A stretch of 64,000 nt of DNA from Actinacidiphila paucisporea. Its GTDB lineage: Bacteria > Actinomycetota > Actinomycetes > Streptomycetales > Streptomycetaceae. The first letter of the stretch is position 1, and each line of letters opens with the position of its first letter. Below are positions 25,168 through 35,033 of this stretch, one piece after another. Location of the stretch: positions 1 through 64,000 of the forward strand of contig NZ_FRBI01000005.1 of NCBI RefSeq assembly GCF_900142575.1, written 5' to 3'. The position numbers and the translations under genes were made by a program. The notes under the pieces were generated by a model. That model searched no databases. It saw only the letters and a list, made by a program, of their open reading frames with translations, and had not been told where the DNA came from.

Positions 25168-27543
25168 CTATTCCGTGCGCAGGCTGGACGCCGTCGAGGT
25201 GCGGGCCGACCAGGTGGCCGGGAGGAGCGCGCCGGCCACCGCGATGGCCAGGCCGGACAGGGCGAGCAGCAGGACCGGGAGCGGGTGGTAGACGTGCAGG
25301 TCGGACGGGGGGATGTGGGTGCCGGCCGCGGTGCCCATGGCGGGGATGACGTAGTCGTGCAGGGCGATGCCGAGGGGGACGCCGACGACGCCCGCGACGG
25401 CGCCGATGCCGGCCACGGACGTGACGACCATGGCGACGGTCTGGCGCGGGGCCATGCCGAGGGCCTTCATGACGCCCAGGTCGTGGACGCGTTCGCGCGT
25501 GTCGAGGACCACCGTGTTGAGGACGCCCAGGCCGGCGACGGCCACCAGCATCACGGTGAGCATCGCGATCATCGTGTCCATCGCGATAACCGTGCCGCTG
25601 ACCTGGCTGCTCTGCCCCACGGCCGTCACGCCGACGGGCCGCAGCGCGGTGTTGAGGTCCCGCAGGTAGGCCGCCCGGTCGGTGCCGTGGGCCAGGTGGA
25701 CCTGGTAGGTGTCGGGGCGGGTGTCCGCGCCCAGGGCCGTGAAGGCGGCGGTGTCGGCCGCGACGCGCATGCCGCTCCCGTCGACGGTCAGCGCCTCGCC
25801 GACGATGCGCATCTGGACGCTGCGGCCGTCGCCTTCGAGGGTGACGGTGTCGCCGACGTGTTTGCCCGCGGCTTCCAGGAAGCGGCGGCCGACGACGAGC
25901 TGGCGCGGGCCGTCCAGCCAGTGGCCGGAGACCATCTGGAGGGCGCCCCAGGACGAGTCGCCCCGGTAGGTGGTGACGTCGACCGCGCCGGGCACGCCGG
26001 TGAAGGTCGCCCGCTGGTGGCCGGTGCCGAAGTAGCCGGCGGTGCCGGACTGCGCGGCGATGGCACGGCCGACGGCCGCCGCGTCGGCGGGGGCGGGCCG
26101 GTGCGAGGGGCCGCCGCCGGGCGGGGGGCCGGACGGGGGCGCGAAGGTGTCGACGGCGACCTCGCCGGGCGCGTCCCGGTTGAGGCCGTTCTGGATGGCC
26201 GACAGCGACGAGCCGAGCCCGAAGGCGAAGGTCACGCCGATCGCGCCGAAGGCGACCGCCGCCCAGATGGTCGCCGAGCGCGCGGGCCGGGCGAAGGGCC
26301 CCGCCAGGCCCAGGGTCAGGGCGCGCGACAGCGGCAGCCGGGACGCCAGCCGGGCGGCGAGGCGGCCCCTGCCGACCCGCGGGGTGCGGCCGATCGCGAG
26401 CGCCTCGACCGTCCGCAGCCGGGCCGCCCGCAGCGCCGGGGCCAGCGCGCTCGCCACGACCAGCGCGAGCACCCCCGCGGGCACCGCGAGGTCCAGCCAC
26501 CAGGCGACGGTCAGCGACGCGGCACCGTACGCGTCGGAGGCCTGCGCCAGCAGCGGTACGGACGCCAGGTTGCCGACCACCACCCCCGAGGCCGTGCCGA
26601 CCGTCGCGGGGATCAGCGCCTGGCCGACGTAGGCCCTGCCGACCTGGCCCGGCGTCAGGCCCAGCGACTTGAGCACCCCGATCCGCCGGGTGCCCGCGCT
26701 GACCGCGCCGCTGACCACGATGCCGATGATCAGCACCGACATCACCAGGCCGAGCACCCCGAAGGCGACGATGAAGGGCACGAAGGTCGCCGTCTCCTGG
26801 TCGGCGGTGTGCTTGGTGGCCAGGTACGACGCCGTCCCGGTGAGCGCGCCGCGCGGCACCGCGGCCGCCAGCGCGTCCCTGTCGCGGGACAGCTCGGCGC
26901 CGGTCCCGGCATGCGCGAAGCGGTAGAGCATCTCGTACGAGGGTGTGGCGCGAGGCCCGGTCAGCGCGGGGATCTCGGCGGGCGCGACCCACGCGTCCGC
27001 GGTCCTGCTGACCGACCGCGCGAGGCCGACGATCGTCAGCGACGGCTTGCCCGGCAGTCCGGGGAAGCTGACGGTGCCGCCGACCCGGCCCATGACGGGC
27101 CCGTCCTCCGCCTTGGTGAGCACGATCTGCCCGGGCCCGGTGACCCAGTGGCCCTGGTCGAGCGTGACCGCGTCGACCGGGCCGCCCCCGGCCGCGCGGC
27201 CCGCGATCGTCAGCGGCGGCAGGCCCTCCATGACCATCCCGTCCGAGGCGAACCGCGGGGACGCCGAGACGACGGCGAAGGGTCCGGCCGCGGCGGTCAC
27301 CCCGGCGGTGTGCGCGGTCGCGGCGATCTGGGCCCCGGTCGCCTTCGTGCCGTCGAATCGGCCCGTCAGGTGCGCGCCGTGCTGCTCGGCGAAGGCGTGG
27401 TCGAAGGGTGCCCGCGAGGCGACCACCAGGCCGCCCGCCATGATCGAGGCGGTGACCGCCGTCATCGTGGTCAGCACCATGACGACGGTCTGCACCCGCC
27501 GCCGCCCGACCCCGGCCCGTACGACCTTCCCTAGCGCGCTCAC
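25168..27543 (-). CDS. ABC transporter permease, FtsX/MacB type (two FtsX domains)
   Basis: A 791-residue permease with the eight-helix layout of large bacterial FtsX-family exporters: a first transmembrane segment at the N-terminus (VVMVLTTMTAVTASIMAGGLVV), an extracytoplasmic domain, three helices with SAGTRRIGVLKSLGLTPGQV, then a second extracytoplasmic domain and a final trio with RERVHDLGVMKALGMAPRQTV. Such permeases pair with LolD-type ATPases and export or dislodge peptides and lipids, or sense cell-wall antibiotics. The GTG start overlaps the stop of the ATPase gene upstream (GTGA), so the two are one transporter. A two-component system lies just beyond, on the opposite strand. Confidence 0.88.
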   Translation of the reverse strand: MSALGKVVRAGVGRRRVQTVVMVLTTMTAVTASIMAGGLVVASRAPFDHAFAEQHGAHLTGRFDGTKATGAQIAATAHTAGVTAAAGPFAVVSASPRFASDGMVMEGLPPLTIAGRAAGGGPVDAVTLDQGHWVTGPGQIVLTKAEDGPVMGRVGGTVSFPGLPGKPSLTIVGLARSVSRTADAWVAPAEIPALTGPRATPSYEMLYRFAHAGTGAELSRDRDALAAAVPRGALTGTASYLATKHTADQETATFVPFIVAFGVLGLVMSVLIIGIVVSGAVSAGTRRIGVLKSLGLTPGQVGRAYVGQALIPATVGTASGVVVGNLASVPLLAQASDAYGAASLTVAWWLDLAVPAGVLALVVASALAPALRAARLRTVEALAIGRTPRVGRGRLAARLASRLPLSRALTLGLAGPFARPARSATIWAAVAFGAIGVTFAFGLGSSLSAIQNGLNRDAPGEVAVDTFAPPSGPPPGGGPSHRPAPADAAAVGRAIAAQSGTAGYFGTGHQRATFTGVPGAVDVTTYRGDSSWGALQMVSGHWLDGPRQLVVGRRFLEAAGKHVGDTVTLEGDGRSVQMRIVGEALTVDGSGMRVAADTAAFTALGADTRPDTYQVHLAHGTDRAAYLRDLNTALRPVGVTAVGQSSQVSGTVIAMDTMIAMLTVMLVAVAGLGVLNTVVLDTRERVHDLGVMKALGMAPRQTVAMVVTSVAGIGAVAGVVGVPLGIALHDYVIPAMGTAAGTHIPPSDLHVYHPLPVLLLALSGLAIAVAGALLPATWSARTSTASSLRTE

Positions 27544-28307
27544 CGCGCCACCGCCGCGGACCCGCCGGCCGTGCCGTCCGCGTGGCCGCCGTGTCCCCGG
27601 CCGGGGCGGGCGGCCGTCCCGCCGCCCCCCACGTCGCGCACGATGTGCCCGTCGACCAGCTCGATCGTGCGGCTCGCGCACGCCTCCGCCAGCGCCAGGT
27701 CGTGCGTGACCAGCAGGATCGTCTGGCCGTCGTCGTTCAGCTCGGTGAGCAGCTCGCGCACCTCCGCGCCCGACGCGGTGTCCAGGGCGCCGGTCGGCTC
27801 GTCGGCGAGCAGCAGTGCGGGGCGGTTCATCAGGGCGCGCGCGACCGCGACCCGCTGCCTCTCCCCGCCGGAGAGCCGGCCCGGGTAGGCGCGGGCGTGC
27901 CGGGCGATGCCGAGCAGGTCGAGCAGTTCCGCCGCCCGCGCCCTGGCCTGCGCCCGGCCCGCGCCGACCAGCTGCGAGGGCAGCAGCACGTTGTCGGTCA
28001 CCGTCAGGTCGTCGAGCAGGTTGAAGAACTGGAAGACCATGCCGATCCGCTCCCGCCGGAAACGGGCCGACCCGGTCTCGCCGAGCTGGTCCACCCGGAC
28101 CCCGTCGACGGTGACGCTGCCGCCGGTCGGACGGTCCAGGCCCGCGATCAGGTTGAGCAGCGTCGACTTGCCGCTGCCCGAGGGGCCGAGCACCGCCAGC
28201 GCCTCGCCCGCCCGTACGGTCAGCGAGAGACCGTCGAGCGCGGCGGGGCCGTCGTCGTAGGTTTTCCGCACCTCGCGGATGTCGATGATGGGCGTGCTGC
28301 TGCTCAC
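27540..28307 (-). CDS. ABC transporter ATP-binding protein (LolD/MacB class)
   Basis: A 255-residue ATPase with every motif: Walker A GPSGSGKST, Q-loop VFQFFNLL, signature LSGGERQ, Walker B LLLADEPTGALD and the switch His in LLVTHD. The DEPTGALD wording is typical of exporters paired with FtsX-type permeases. The GTG at 28307 has GGGAGG seven bases ahead. The C-terminus ends in a His/Gly-rich tail. It is translated with the following permease through a GTGA overlap. The divergent kinase/regulator genes start about 220 bases away, as in many antimicrobial-peptide sensing modules. Confidence 0.9.
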   Translation of the reverse strand: MSSSTPIIDIREVRKTYDDGPAALDGLSLTVRAGEALAVLGPSGSGKSTLLNLIAGLDRPTGGSVTVDGVRVDQLGETGSARFRRERIGMVFQFFNLLDDLTVTDNVLLPSQLVGAGRAQARARAAELLDLLGIARHARAYPGRLSGGERQRVAVARALMNRPALLLADEPTGALDTASGAEVRELLTELNDDGQTILLVTHDLALAEACASRTIELVDGHIVRDVGGGGTAARPGRGHGGHADGTAGGSAAVAR

Positions 28308-28524
28308 GTGGGGTCCTCCCCGTACGGGCCGGTTGTGCGGTACGGCCGACGCTAGGGTCGGCACGTCCGGCGCCGCGTCGGCCGGCCTGTGGATCCCCGG
28401 TACCGCGGTGGGCGGACGGCGGACGGTGTCATCCCGGAGAGGTACGCGGAAGTCGTACGCCGCCGGGGCCGCACCGGTCGGCCGGGGGATGTACCAGGTC
28501 ACGCGGCCCCGGCACACTGGGCCG

Positions 28525-29910
28525 GTGACGACAACCCAGCCGGTCGCCGCCCGGATCAGGGCCGCGCTGGCACCGCTGTGGCGCCCGGCGCCGCCCGCGC
28601 CCGACGCGCCGCAGCGGCTGTCGCGCTGGGCGTGGGTCGCCGACGTGACGCTCGCGGTCTTCCTGGCCGCCACCACCGTCTACGCCACCGCCAACGGCGC
28701 CACCGACACGTCGGGGCCCGACGGCCCCGCCTTCGTCGTCGGCCGCGACGGGCGACCCGTGCCGCCGATCCCGCCGCTGCCGCCCGTACCGCGCCCCGAC
28801 CAGCTGAAATACCCCTACATCGCCGGAGTGCGCCACACCGAGCTGGCCGCGGCCCCCGGCTGGCTGCTGGTGCTCGCCGCACTGACCGCGCTGCCGCTGG
28901 TGCTGCGCCGCCGCTACCCGGCCGCGGCCTTCACCGCGGTCCTGGCCACCACCGTGGTCTTCCACTGGGCCGAGCAGGAGTCCTGGGCGCCGTACAGCGC
29001 CGACGCCCCCACCGTCTTCACCTTCGTCGCCTGCCTCATCGCCGCCTACAGCGCCGCCCTCTACAGCCCCTACCGGCGGTTCACCACGGTCGCGCTGCTC
29101 GCCGGCGGCGCTCTGATGGCGGCGCTCCACGAGTCGAACGTCCCCGGCATCACGCCCGGCTTCGTCCCCTTCGTGGTGCTGGTGCCGCTCGGGCTCGCCG
29201 CCAACACCATGCACACCTGGCGGCAGCGGCTGCGCACCATGGAGGCCGACAAGGAGGCCGCGACCCGGCTCGCGGTGGACCTGGAACGCGCCAGGATCGC
29301 CCGCGAGCTGCACGACGTCGTCACCCACAACGTCAGCATGATGACCGTGCAGGCCGGCGCCGCCCGCACCGTGCTGACCGCCCAGCCCGAGCTGGCCAGG
29401 GAGGCGCTGCTCGCCGTGGAGTCCGCCGGCCGGGCCGCGATGTCCGAGCTGCGCCATGTGATGGGCCTGCTCGCCATGACCTCGCAGACCTCCGACACCC
29501 CCACCGCCGACCTCGCCCCGCAGCCGGGTCTCGGCCAGGTCGGCGTGCTGGCCGAGCGGGTGCGCGGCACCGGCGTCCCGGTCGACCTCACCGTCACCGG
29601 CGCCCCCGTCCCGCTGCCCGCGGGCGTCGACCTGGCCGCCTACCGCGTCGCGCAGGAAGCCCTCACCAACACCGTCAAGCACGCCTCGGGAGCGAGCGTC
29701 ACCATCACCGTCGACTACCTGCCCGGCGAGGTCCGCGTCGAGGTCGCCGACACCGGCGGCGCCCCCTCCCCGTCCGCCGGCACCGGCAACGGCCGCGGCC
29801 TCATGGGCCTGCGCGAGCGCCTCGCCGTCTACGGCGGCACCCTCGACGCGGGACGCCGTATGACCGGTGGCTACCGGGTCCGGGCCGTCATCCCGGTAGG
29901 AGACGCATGA
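28525..29910 (+). CDS. Sensor histidine kinase, NarL-type (HisKA_3)
   Basis: A 461-residue kinase. Its N-terminal half has several transmembrane segments (VADVTLAVFLAATTVYATA, WLLVLAALTALPLVL, FTFVACLIAAYSAALY, FVVLVPLGLAANTM) separated by short loops, so it probably senses within the membrane. The dimerisation domain contains RARIARELHDVVTHNVSMM with the phosphorylated His. A short GHKL ATPase follows (RVAQEALTNTVKHA, DTGGAP, GRGLMGLRERL). The GTG at 28525 is favoured as a possibly leaderless start; ATG 28489, after a G-run, is the alternative. The stop overlaps the regulator start (ATGA). It is divergent from the ABC exporter, its likely target. Confidence 0.86.
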   Translation: MTTTQPVAARIRAALAPLWRPAPPAPDAPQRLSRWAWVADVTLAVFLAATTVYATANGATDTSGPDGPAFVVGRDGRPVPPIPPLPPVPRPDQLKYPYIAGVRHTELAAAPGWLLVLAALTALPLVLRRRYPAAAFTAVLATTVVFHWAEQESWAPYSADAPTVFTFVACLIAAYSAALYSPYRRFTTVALLAGGALMAALHESNVPGITPGFVPFVVLVPLGLAANTMHTWRQRLRTMEADKEAATRLAVDLERARIARELHDVVTHNVSMMTVQAGAARTVLTAQPELAREALLAVESAGRAAMSELRHVMGLLAMTSQTSDTPTADLAPQPGLGQVGVLAERVRGTGVPVDLTVTGAPVPLPAGVDLAAYRVAQEALTNTVKHASGASVTITVDYLPGEVRVEVADTGGAPSPSAGTGNGRGLMGLRERLAVYGGTLDAGRRMTGGYRVRAVIPVGDA

Positions 29911-30599
29911 ACACGCAGCCACCGCCCCTGCGGGTCGTCATCGCCGACGACCAGGGCCTGGTCCGCACCGGCTTCCGCATGATCCTCACCGCGGCGGGCA
30001 TCGAGGTCGTCGCCGAGGCCGCCGACGGCGAGCAGGCCGTCGACGCGGTACGCCGCACCCGGCCCGACCTGGTCCTGATGGACATCCGCATGCCGGGGCT
30101 CGACGGCCTCGAAGCGACCCGGCGCATCCTCACCGGCCGCACCGCGGACGAGCCGCGCATCGTCATCCTGACGACCTTCGACCTCGACAGTTACGTCTAC
30201 GCGGCGCTGGCGGCGGGGGCGAGCGGCTTCCTGCTCAAGGACGTCACGCCCGAATACCTCGTCGCCGCGGTCCGCCTGGTCCGCGCCGGCGACGCGCTCC
30301 TCGCCCCCGCGATCACCCGGCGCCTGGTCGAGCGCTTCGCCGCCGCGGGCGGCCGCGGCGCCTCCACCGTCCACCGCGACCTCGCGGCGCTGACACCGCG
30401 CGAGCTGGAGGTCCTGCGCATGCTGGCGGGCGGCCTCAGCAACGCGGAGCTGGCGCGGGCCCTGGGGGTGAGCGAGGCGACCGTCAAGACGCACGTCACC
30501 CGGATCCTCTCCAAACTGGCGCTGCGCGACCGCGCGCAGGCGGTCGTCGCCGCCTACGAGTCCGGCCTCATCACCCCGGGCACCACCCAGCGCCCCTGA
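29907..30599 (+). CDS. NarL/FixJ-family response regulator
   Basis: A 230-residue regulator. The receiver has VIADDQ, the phospho-acceptor Asp in VLMDIRMPG, the conserved Thr in ILTTFD and the Lys in LLKDVTP. A LuxR-type HTH follows (LTPRELEVLRMLAGGLSNAELA, VSEATVKTHVTRILSKL). It is translated with its kinase through ATGA. It probably controls the divergent ABC exporter genes (inferred from position). Its stop lies two bases from the stop of the convergent aldo/keto reductase gene, leaving no room for an independent terminator. Confidence 0.9.
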   Translation: MNTQPPPLRVVIADDQGLVRTGFRMILTAAGIEVVAEAADGEQAVDAVRRTRPDLVLMDIRMPGLDGLEATRRILTGRTADEPRIVILTTFDLDSYVYAALAAGASGFLLKDVTPEYLVAAVRLVRAGDALLAPAITRRLVERFAAAGGRGASTVHRDLAALTPRELEVLRMLAGGLSNAELARALGVSEATVKTHVTRILSKLALRDRAQAVVAAYESGLITPGTTQRP

Positions 30600-30601
30600 C
30601 C

Positions 30602-31498
30602 TCAGCCGGCGGCGTCCTCCAGCGCCTGGAATTCCTCGTCGGTCAGGACGAGGCCCGCGGCGGCGGTGTTCTCCTCCAGGTGCGCCACCGACGAGGTGCC
30701 GGGGATCGGCAGCATGACCGGGGACCGGCGCAGCAGCCAGGCGAGGGCCAGCTGGGAGGGGGCCGCACCGTGGTCGGCGGCGATCCGGGTCAGCGGGCTG
30801 TCGGAGCCGGCAAGCGCCCCGGTGGCCAGCGGGAACCACGGGATGAAGGCGATGCCCTGCGCCTCGGCATAGGCGAGTACGCCCTCGGCGGCGCGGTCGG
30901 CGAGGTTGAAGCGGTTCTGGACCGAGACGATGGTCGCGGTGGCCGCGGCCTCCTCGATCTCGGCGACGGTCACCTCGCTCAGCCCGATGTGCCGGATCTT
31001 GCCCTCTCGCTGGAGCGCGGCCAGCTCGCCGACCTGCTCGGCGACCGGCACCTTCGGGTCGATGCGGTGCAGCTGGAGCAGGTCGATGCGCTCGACGCCG
31101 AGGTGGCGCAGGCTCAGCTCGACCTGCTGCCGCAGATACTCCGGGCGCCCGATCGGCACCCACTGCCCGGGGGCCGGGCGGGAGAAGCCGGCCTTCGTGG
31201 CGATGACCAGGTCGTCGGCGTAGGGGTGCAGGGCCTTGCGGAGCAGCAGGTCGGCGGTGAAGGGGCCGTAGGCGTCGGCGGTGTCGATGAAGTTGATCCC
31301 CAGCTCGGAGGTGCGCTTCAGCACCCGCACGGCTTCGTCCGGATCCCGCGGGTCCCCCCAGACTCCCGGCCCGGTCAGCTGCATCGTCCCGTAGCCGAGC
31401 CGGGTCACGGGCAGGTCCCCGCCGAGCAGGAAGCTCCCCGAAGCAGAAGCCGAAGCAGAAGCCGCTGTCGCGGTGGTGCGGGGTGTGGTCTCTGGCAT
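30602..31498 (-). CDS. Aldo/keto reductase family oxidoreductase
   Basis: A 298-residue TIM-barrel reductase with a full catalytic tetrad: Asp and Tyr in FIDTADAYG, Lys in VIATKAG and His in LLQLHRID. The cofactor end reads IPGTSSVAHLEEN. The first ~20 residues are a low-complexity Ala/Ser/Thr run (ASASASASGS) encoded by a short GAAGC/AGAAGC repeat and are probably unstructured. It belongs to the same subgroup as the gene at 18571 (YGTMQLTGPGVWG). Substrate unknown. It is convergent with the NarL regulator and divergent from the acidic protein gene. Confidence 0.88.
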   Translation of the reverse strand: MPETTPRTTATAASASASASGSFLLGGDLPVTRLGYGTMQLTGPGVWGDPRDPDEAVRVLKRTSELGINFIDTADAYGPFTADLLLRKALHPYADDLVIATKAGFSRPAPGQWVPIGRPEYLRQQVELSLRHLGVERIDLLQLHRIDPKVPVAEQVGELAALQREGKIRHIGLSEVTVAEIEEAAATATIVSVQNRFNLADRAAEGVLAYAEAQGIAFIPWFPLATGALAGSDSPLTRIAADHGAAPSQLALAWLLRRSPVMLPIPGTSSVAHLEENTAAAGLVLTDEEFQALEDAAG

Positions 31499-31665
31499 GT
31501 CGAGCTCCTCGGGAGGTGTACTGGCGTGACGAACACTAGGGCCTGCGCGCCTCCGGTATTTCCGGCCCGAGGCCGCGGCCCGCGGTCGTCCGAACGCCGG
31601 TTCGGTGAAGCTCCCCGGCGGGGGCGGCTGTTGACAGCACAGGTTTATCGGCCATACTGCCCGCC

Positions 31666-32283
31666 GTGGAGCAGCGCACAGGTTCGATCACACCGGCGAT
31701 ACACCCCGCAGGGACCGATCCGGCATTCGTGCCAGGTCTCCTGCCCCCGCGTCCTGCCGCGGACGAGGTGAAAGCCTCGGAACCGGCCGAGGATGCCCCG
31801 CCCGAGGAGGCCGCGGCCGAGGTCGCGGAAGAGGTCGTCGCGGCCCCCGCGGCAGAGCCGGAAACGGCGGCCGAGGAGGAGGACGAGGACGAGGACCGCG
31901 GCGAGCCGCTCTTCGAGATCTCGGACCGCCGCGCGACGATCCTGGCCGACCGGGTCGGCATCGTCTTCCGGCTGGACGGCGAGGAGGCCGACTTCACCTG
32001 GGACGAGATCGGCGCGGTCGAGATCGACACGCCGCGTTTCAGCAAGCGGTTCGTGGTGACCGTCTACACGGGCCCGCGCCGCTGGTTCGAGGCGCATGTC
32101 GAGGCGAAGTCCCGCGGCCTGCTGAAGACCTGGACGGCCGAGCTGGACGCCGTACTGGACGAGCACTTCGAGGAACCGGAGGACGAGGCGGTCGCGGCAC
32201 AGGACGACGAGGCCGGGGCCGTAGCCGAGGCCGCCGAAGGCGGGAAGGCCGCCGAGGACGGGAAGACCGCCGCCGAGGCGTGA
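31666..32283 (+). CDS. Acidic hypothetical protein with PH-like central domain
   Basis: A 205-residue protein. It has a highly acidic Ala/Glu-rich first half (residues 30-75), a structured centre ([20 protein letters not shown] through [14 protein letters not shown], about 80-150) and a second acidic tail. The centre looks like a PH-like beta-sandwich of a type common in streptomycetes; its function is not known. It starts with GTG without a clear ribosome site, preceded by TTGACA at 31632, a possible -35 element. No signal peptide or membrane segment is present. Confidence 0.7.
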   Translation: MEQRTGSITPAIHPAGTDPAFVPGLLPPRPAADEVKASEPAEDAPPEEAAAEVAEEVVAAPAAEPETAAEEEDEDEDRGEPLFEISDRRATILADRVGIVFRLDGEEADFTWDEIGAVEIDTPRFSKRFVVTVYTGPRRWFEAHVEAKSRGLLKTWTAELDAVLDEHFEEPEDEAVAAQDDEAGAVAEAAEGGKAAEDGKTAAEA

Positions 32284-32309
32284 CCTCGGCCGTGGCGGAA
32301 GACCCGGCG

Positions 32310-32351
32310 GCGTCAGGGAACGGCCGCCGGCGTTAAGAACGCGTAGAGAAA
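32310..32351 (+). promoter_or_regulatory. Direct repeats of the response-regulator type ahead of the APC permease
   Basis: GCGTTAAGAAC (32330-32340) is followed directly by GCGTAGAGAAA (32341-32351), an 11-bp step; GCGTCAGGGAA stands at 32310. OmpR-family regulators such as KdpE bind 11-bp-spaced direct repeats. CGTCAA words with the same 11-bp step occur ahead of the kdp operon of this window. The block lies about 215 bases before the permease start. The rest of the gap (32352-32566) has no clear gene or riboswitch. Confidence 0.4.
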
Positions 32352-32566
32352 AGTCGTGCGGCGCCCCGCGGACAGCCCGGGCGCCGCACGCTGACCGAGG
32401 CTCCCGCACCTGTTCTCCCGCGGCCGGACCATGCCGTGGGGGTGCGGTGGCGCGCACGGTCGACGGTGACCAGGTTGCGTACGCTGCCAGGCCGTCCTTC
32501 GTCGGGCGGCCTGCTTCACCACGCCTTGTCGCCCGGCGACGGCGCCGCACGACAGGAGCACGGTCC

Positions 32567-34525
32567 ATGGCCACCACCGCCGGGACGGAACGCGGCAGGT
32601 TCCGTTCGTGGTTGCTCGAGGGCCTGTCCGACATGGCCAGGCACCAGCACCAGGAGCCGGGCAGCGAGGGCAGGCAGCAGCCCGCACACCAGGGGCAGCG
32701 CTGGTGGCGGGTGATGTGCCTGACCGGTGTCGACTACTTCTCCACCCTCGGCTACCAACCGGGCATCGCGGCGCTCGCCGCCGGGCTGCTGTCGCCGATC
32801 GCGACGATCGTGCTGGTGATCGTGACGCTCGCGGGCGCGCTGCCGGTCTACCGCAGGGTGGCGGAGGAGAGCCCGCACGGAGCGGGCTCGGTGTCGATGC
32901 TGGAGCGACTGCTGTCGTTCTGGCAGGGCAAGCTGTTCGTGCTGGCCCTGCTGGGCTTCGCGGCCACCGACTTCCTGATCACCATCACCCTGTCCGCGGC
33001 GGACGCCTCGACCCACCTGGTGGAGAACCCGCACTTCACGTCCAGTCTCGGCGGCCACCAGATGGTGATCACGCTGGGCCTGATCGCCCTGCTGGGCGCG
33101 GTCTTCCTGAAGGGCTTCCTGGAGGCCGTCGGGGTGGCCGTGGTCCTGGTCGGGATCTATCTGGCGCTGAACGTGGTCGTGGTGGTGGACGGCCTGTGGC
33201 ACGTGCTGACCGCCGCACACCTGGTGACGGACTGGACGCACGGGCTGACCGTGGAGCGCGGCAACGTCTTCGTGATGATCGGCGTGTCGCTGCTGATCTT
33301 CCCCAAGCTGGCGCTCGGCATGTCCGGCTTCGAGACCGGTGTCGCGGTGATGCCGCACGTCAAGGGCGGCGCCGACGACACCGAGGAGCATCCGGCGGGG
33401 CGGATCCGCGACACCAAGAAGCTGCTGACGACCGCCGCGCTGATCATGAGCGTCTTCCTGATCGCGACCAGCTTCCTGACCACCGTGCTGATCCCGAAGG
33501 CGGACTTCGAGGCGGGCGGCCCGGCCAACGGCCGCGCGCTGGCCTATCTGGCGCACCAGTACCTGGGCTCGGGTTTCGGCACGGTCTACGACTTCTCCAC
33601 CATCGCCATCCTCTGGTTCGCCGGCGCCTCGGCGATGGCGGGCCTGCTCAACCTGATGCCGCGCTATCTGCCGCGCTACGGCATGGCGCCGCACTGGGCG
33701 GGCGCGGTGCGGCCGATGGTGCTGGTCTTCACGCTGGTCGCCTTCCTGGTGACGTGGATCTTCGACGCCAGCGTCGACAAGCAGGGCGGCGCGTACGCGA
33801 CCGGTGTGCTGGTGCTGATGAGTTCCGCGGCCATCGCGGTGACCATCGCGGCCCGCAAGGCGCGGCAGCGGCGGTGGACCGTCGGCTTCGGCGTGATCGC
33901 GGTGGTGTTCCTCTACACGACCGTGGTCAACGTCGTGGAGCGGCCGGACGGTGTCAAGATCGGCGCCTGCTTCATCGCGGGCATCATGCTGGTGTCGTTC
34001 CTGTCCCGGCTGGCCCGCGCCTTCGAGCTGCGGGTGACCAGCGTGCGGCTGGACCCGATGGCCGAGCGCTTCGTGCGGGACATCGCCACCCGCAGGGTCC
34101 GCTTCGTCGCCAACGAGCCGGGGCTGCGGGACGCCGCCGAATACCGCGAGAAGCTCGCCCAGATCCGGCTGGACAACGACATCCCGGCCGAGGACGACCT
34201 GGTCCTGGTGGAGGTCACCATCATGGACGCGTCGGAGTTCGAGTCGGCGCTGACCGTACGCGGCCAGGTGCTGCACGGGCGCTACCGGGTGCTGTCGCTG
34301 GAGAGCTCGTCGGTGCCCAACGCGCTGGCCGCGCTGCTGCTGCACGTACGGGACGTCACCGGGTGCAAGCCGCACGTCTACTTCGAGTGGACCGAGGGCA
34401 GCCCGTACGCGAACTTCCTGCGCTTCCTCCTCTTCGGCCACGGCGAGGTCGCCCCGGTCACCCGGGAGGTGCTGCGGGAGGCGGAACCCGACCGGTCCCG
34501 CCGCCCGAAGGTGCACGTCGGCTGA
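32567..34525 (+). CDS. APC-superfamily permease with C-terminal cytoplasmic domain (possible potassium or amino-acid transporter)
   Basis: A 652-residue transporter with 10-12 transmembrane segments over about residues 45-480. The entry is [21 protein letters not shown], corresponding to the unwound helix 1 of the APC fold, and is followed by [14 protein letters not shown] and [15 protein letters not shown] soluble C-terminal part of about 160 residues ([33 protein letters not shown]) has no assigned fold but recalls the cytoplasmic tails of Kup/KimA-type transporters. It lies two genes from kdpFABC and shares similar upstream repeats, so potassium uptake is a reasonable guess; family membership alone would also allow amino acids. 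ATG 32567 follows GGAG. Confidence 0.78.
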   Translation: MATTAGTERGRFRSWLLEGLSDMARHQHQEPGSEGRQQPAHQGQRWWRVMCLTGVDYFSTLGYQPGIAALAAGLLSPIATIVLVIVTLAGALPVYRRVAEESPHGAGSVSMLERLLSFWQGKLFVLALLGFAATDFLITITLSAADASTHLVENPHFTSSLGGHQMVITLGLIALLGAVFLKGFLEAVGVAVVLVGIYLALNVVVVVDGLWHVLTAAHLVTDWTHGLTVERGNVFVMIGVSLLIFPKLALGMSGFETGVAVMPHVKGGADDTEEHPAGRIRDTKKLLTTAALIMSVFLIATSFLTTVLIPKADFEAGGPANGRALAYLAHQYLGSGFGTVYDFSTIAILWFAGASAMAGLLNLMPRYLPRYGMAPHWAGAVRPMVLVFTLVAFLVTWIFDASVDKQGGAYATGVLVLMSSAAIAVTIAARKARQRRWTVGFGVIAVVFLYTTVVNVVERPDGVKIGACFIAGIMLVSFLSRLARAFELRVTSVRLDPMAERFVRDIATRRVRFVANEPGLRDAAEYREKLAQIRLDNDIPAEDDLVLVEVTIMDASEFESALTVRGQVLHGRYRVLSLESSSVPNALAALLLHVRDVTGCKPHVYFEWTEGSPYANFLRFLLFGHGEVAPVTREVLREAEPDRSRRPKVHVG

Positions 34526-34546
34526 CGCCGGGGCGGCACCGGCGCG

Positions 34547-35002
34547 TCAGCGCCAGCCGTACAGCTCCTTGAGCCGGTTGACCACCAGGTTGAAGCGGCC
34601 GCGGTCCAGGGCGCAGGCCTCGCGGCGCATGCCCTGCTCGTGCAGGCGCAGCACCCGGTCGACGTCGACCCAGGAGTCGCGCCCCTCGCGGTCCCAGGGG
34701 CCCGCGCCGATCGCGACCCACTCGCGGTCGTGGTCGTGGCGCTTGCTGGAGAGCCGGACGGCCAGCAGGGTGCCGGCCGCCTCGCGGGCCACCACCAGGA
34801 CCGGGCGGTCCTTGCCGCGGCCGTCGTTCTCCTCGAAGGGCACCCAGGTCCAGACGATCTCACCCGGGTCGGGGTCGCCGTCGTGGGCCGGGGCGTAGGC
34901 GGTACGCACCCGGCCCACCTCGTGCGGGTCGGCGTCGGTGGTGGCGTACGGGCCGGTGGCGCCGGGGGACTCGGGGTGGTGGCTGTCGGTGAAGGTCGTC
35001 AC
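34547..35002 (-). CDS. PemK/MazF-family toxin-like protein, solitary
   Basis: A 151-residue protein. The C-terminal ~110 residues match the PemK/MazF beta-barrel: the strand GEIVWTWVPFEENDGRGKDRPVLVV corresponds to the GDIVWVxF..GxExxKxRPVLV motif. WVAIGAGPWDREGRDSWVDVDRV then follows, in place of the usual second conserved motif. MazF-like toxins are mRNA endonucleases. No antitoxin gene is adjacent on either side, and solitary copies like this are frequent in streptomycetes, so it may have a housekeeping function or be inactive. The GTG start gives an N-terminal extension rich in His, Thr and Asp. Confidence 0.78.
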   Translation of the reverse strand: MTTFTDSHHPESPGATGPYATTDADPHEVGRVRTAYAPAHDGDPDPGEIVWTWVPFEENDGRGKDRPVLVVAREAAGTLLAVRLSSKRHDHDREWVAIGAGPWDREGRDSWVDVDRVLRLHEQGMRREACALDRGRFNLVVNRLKELYGWR

Positions 35003-35033
35003 GGCCCCGACGCTACCGGGCCGCGTCGGGCCG

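Noticed and set aside
32352..32566. c-di-AMP (ydaO-type) riboswitch ahead of the APC permease
   Set aside because: Considered because some potassium importers carry one, but the expected conserved core words and pseudoknot pairing were not found by eye.
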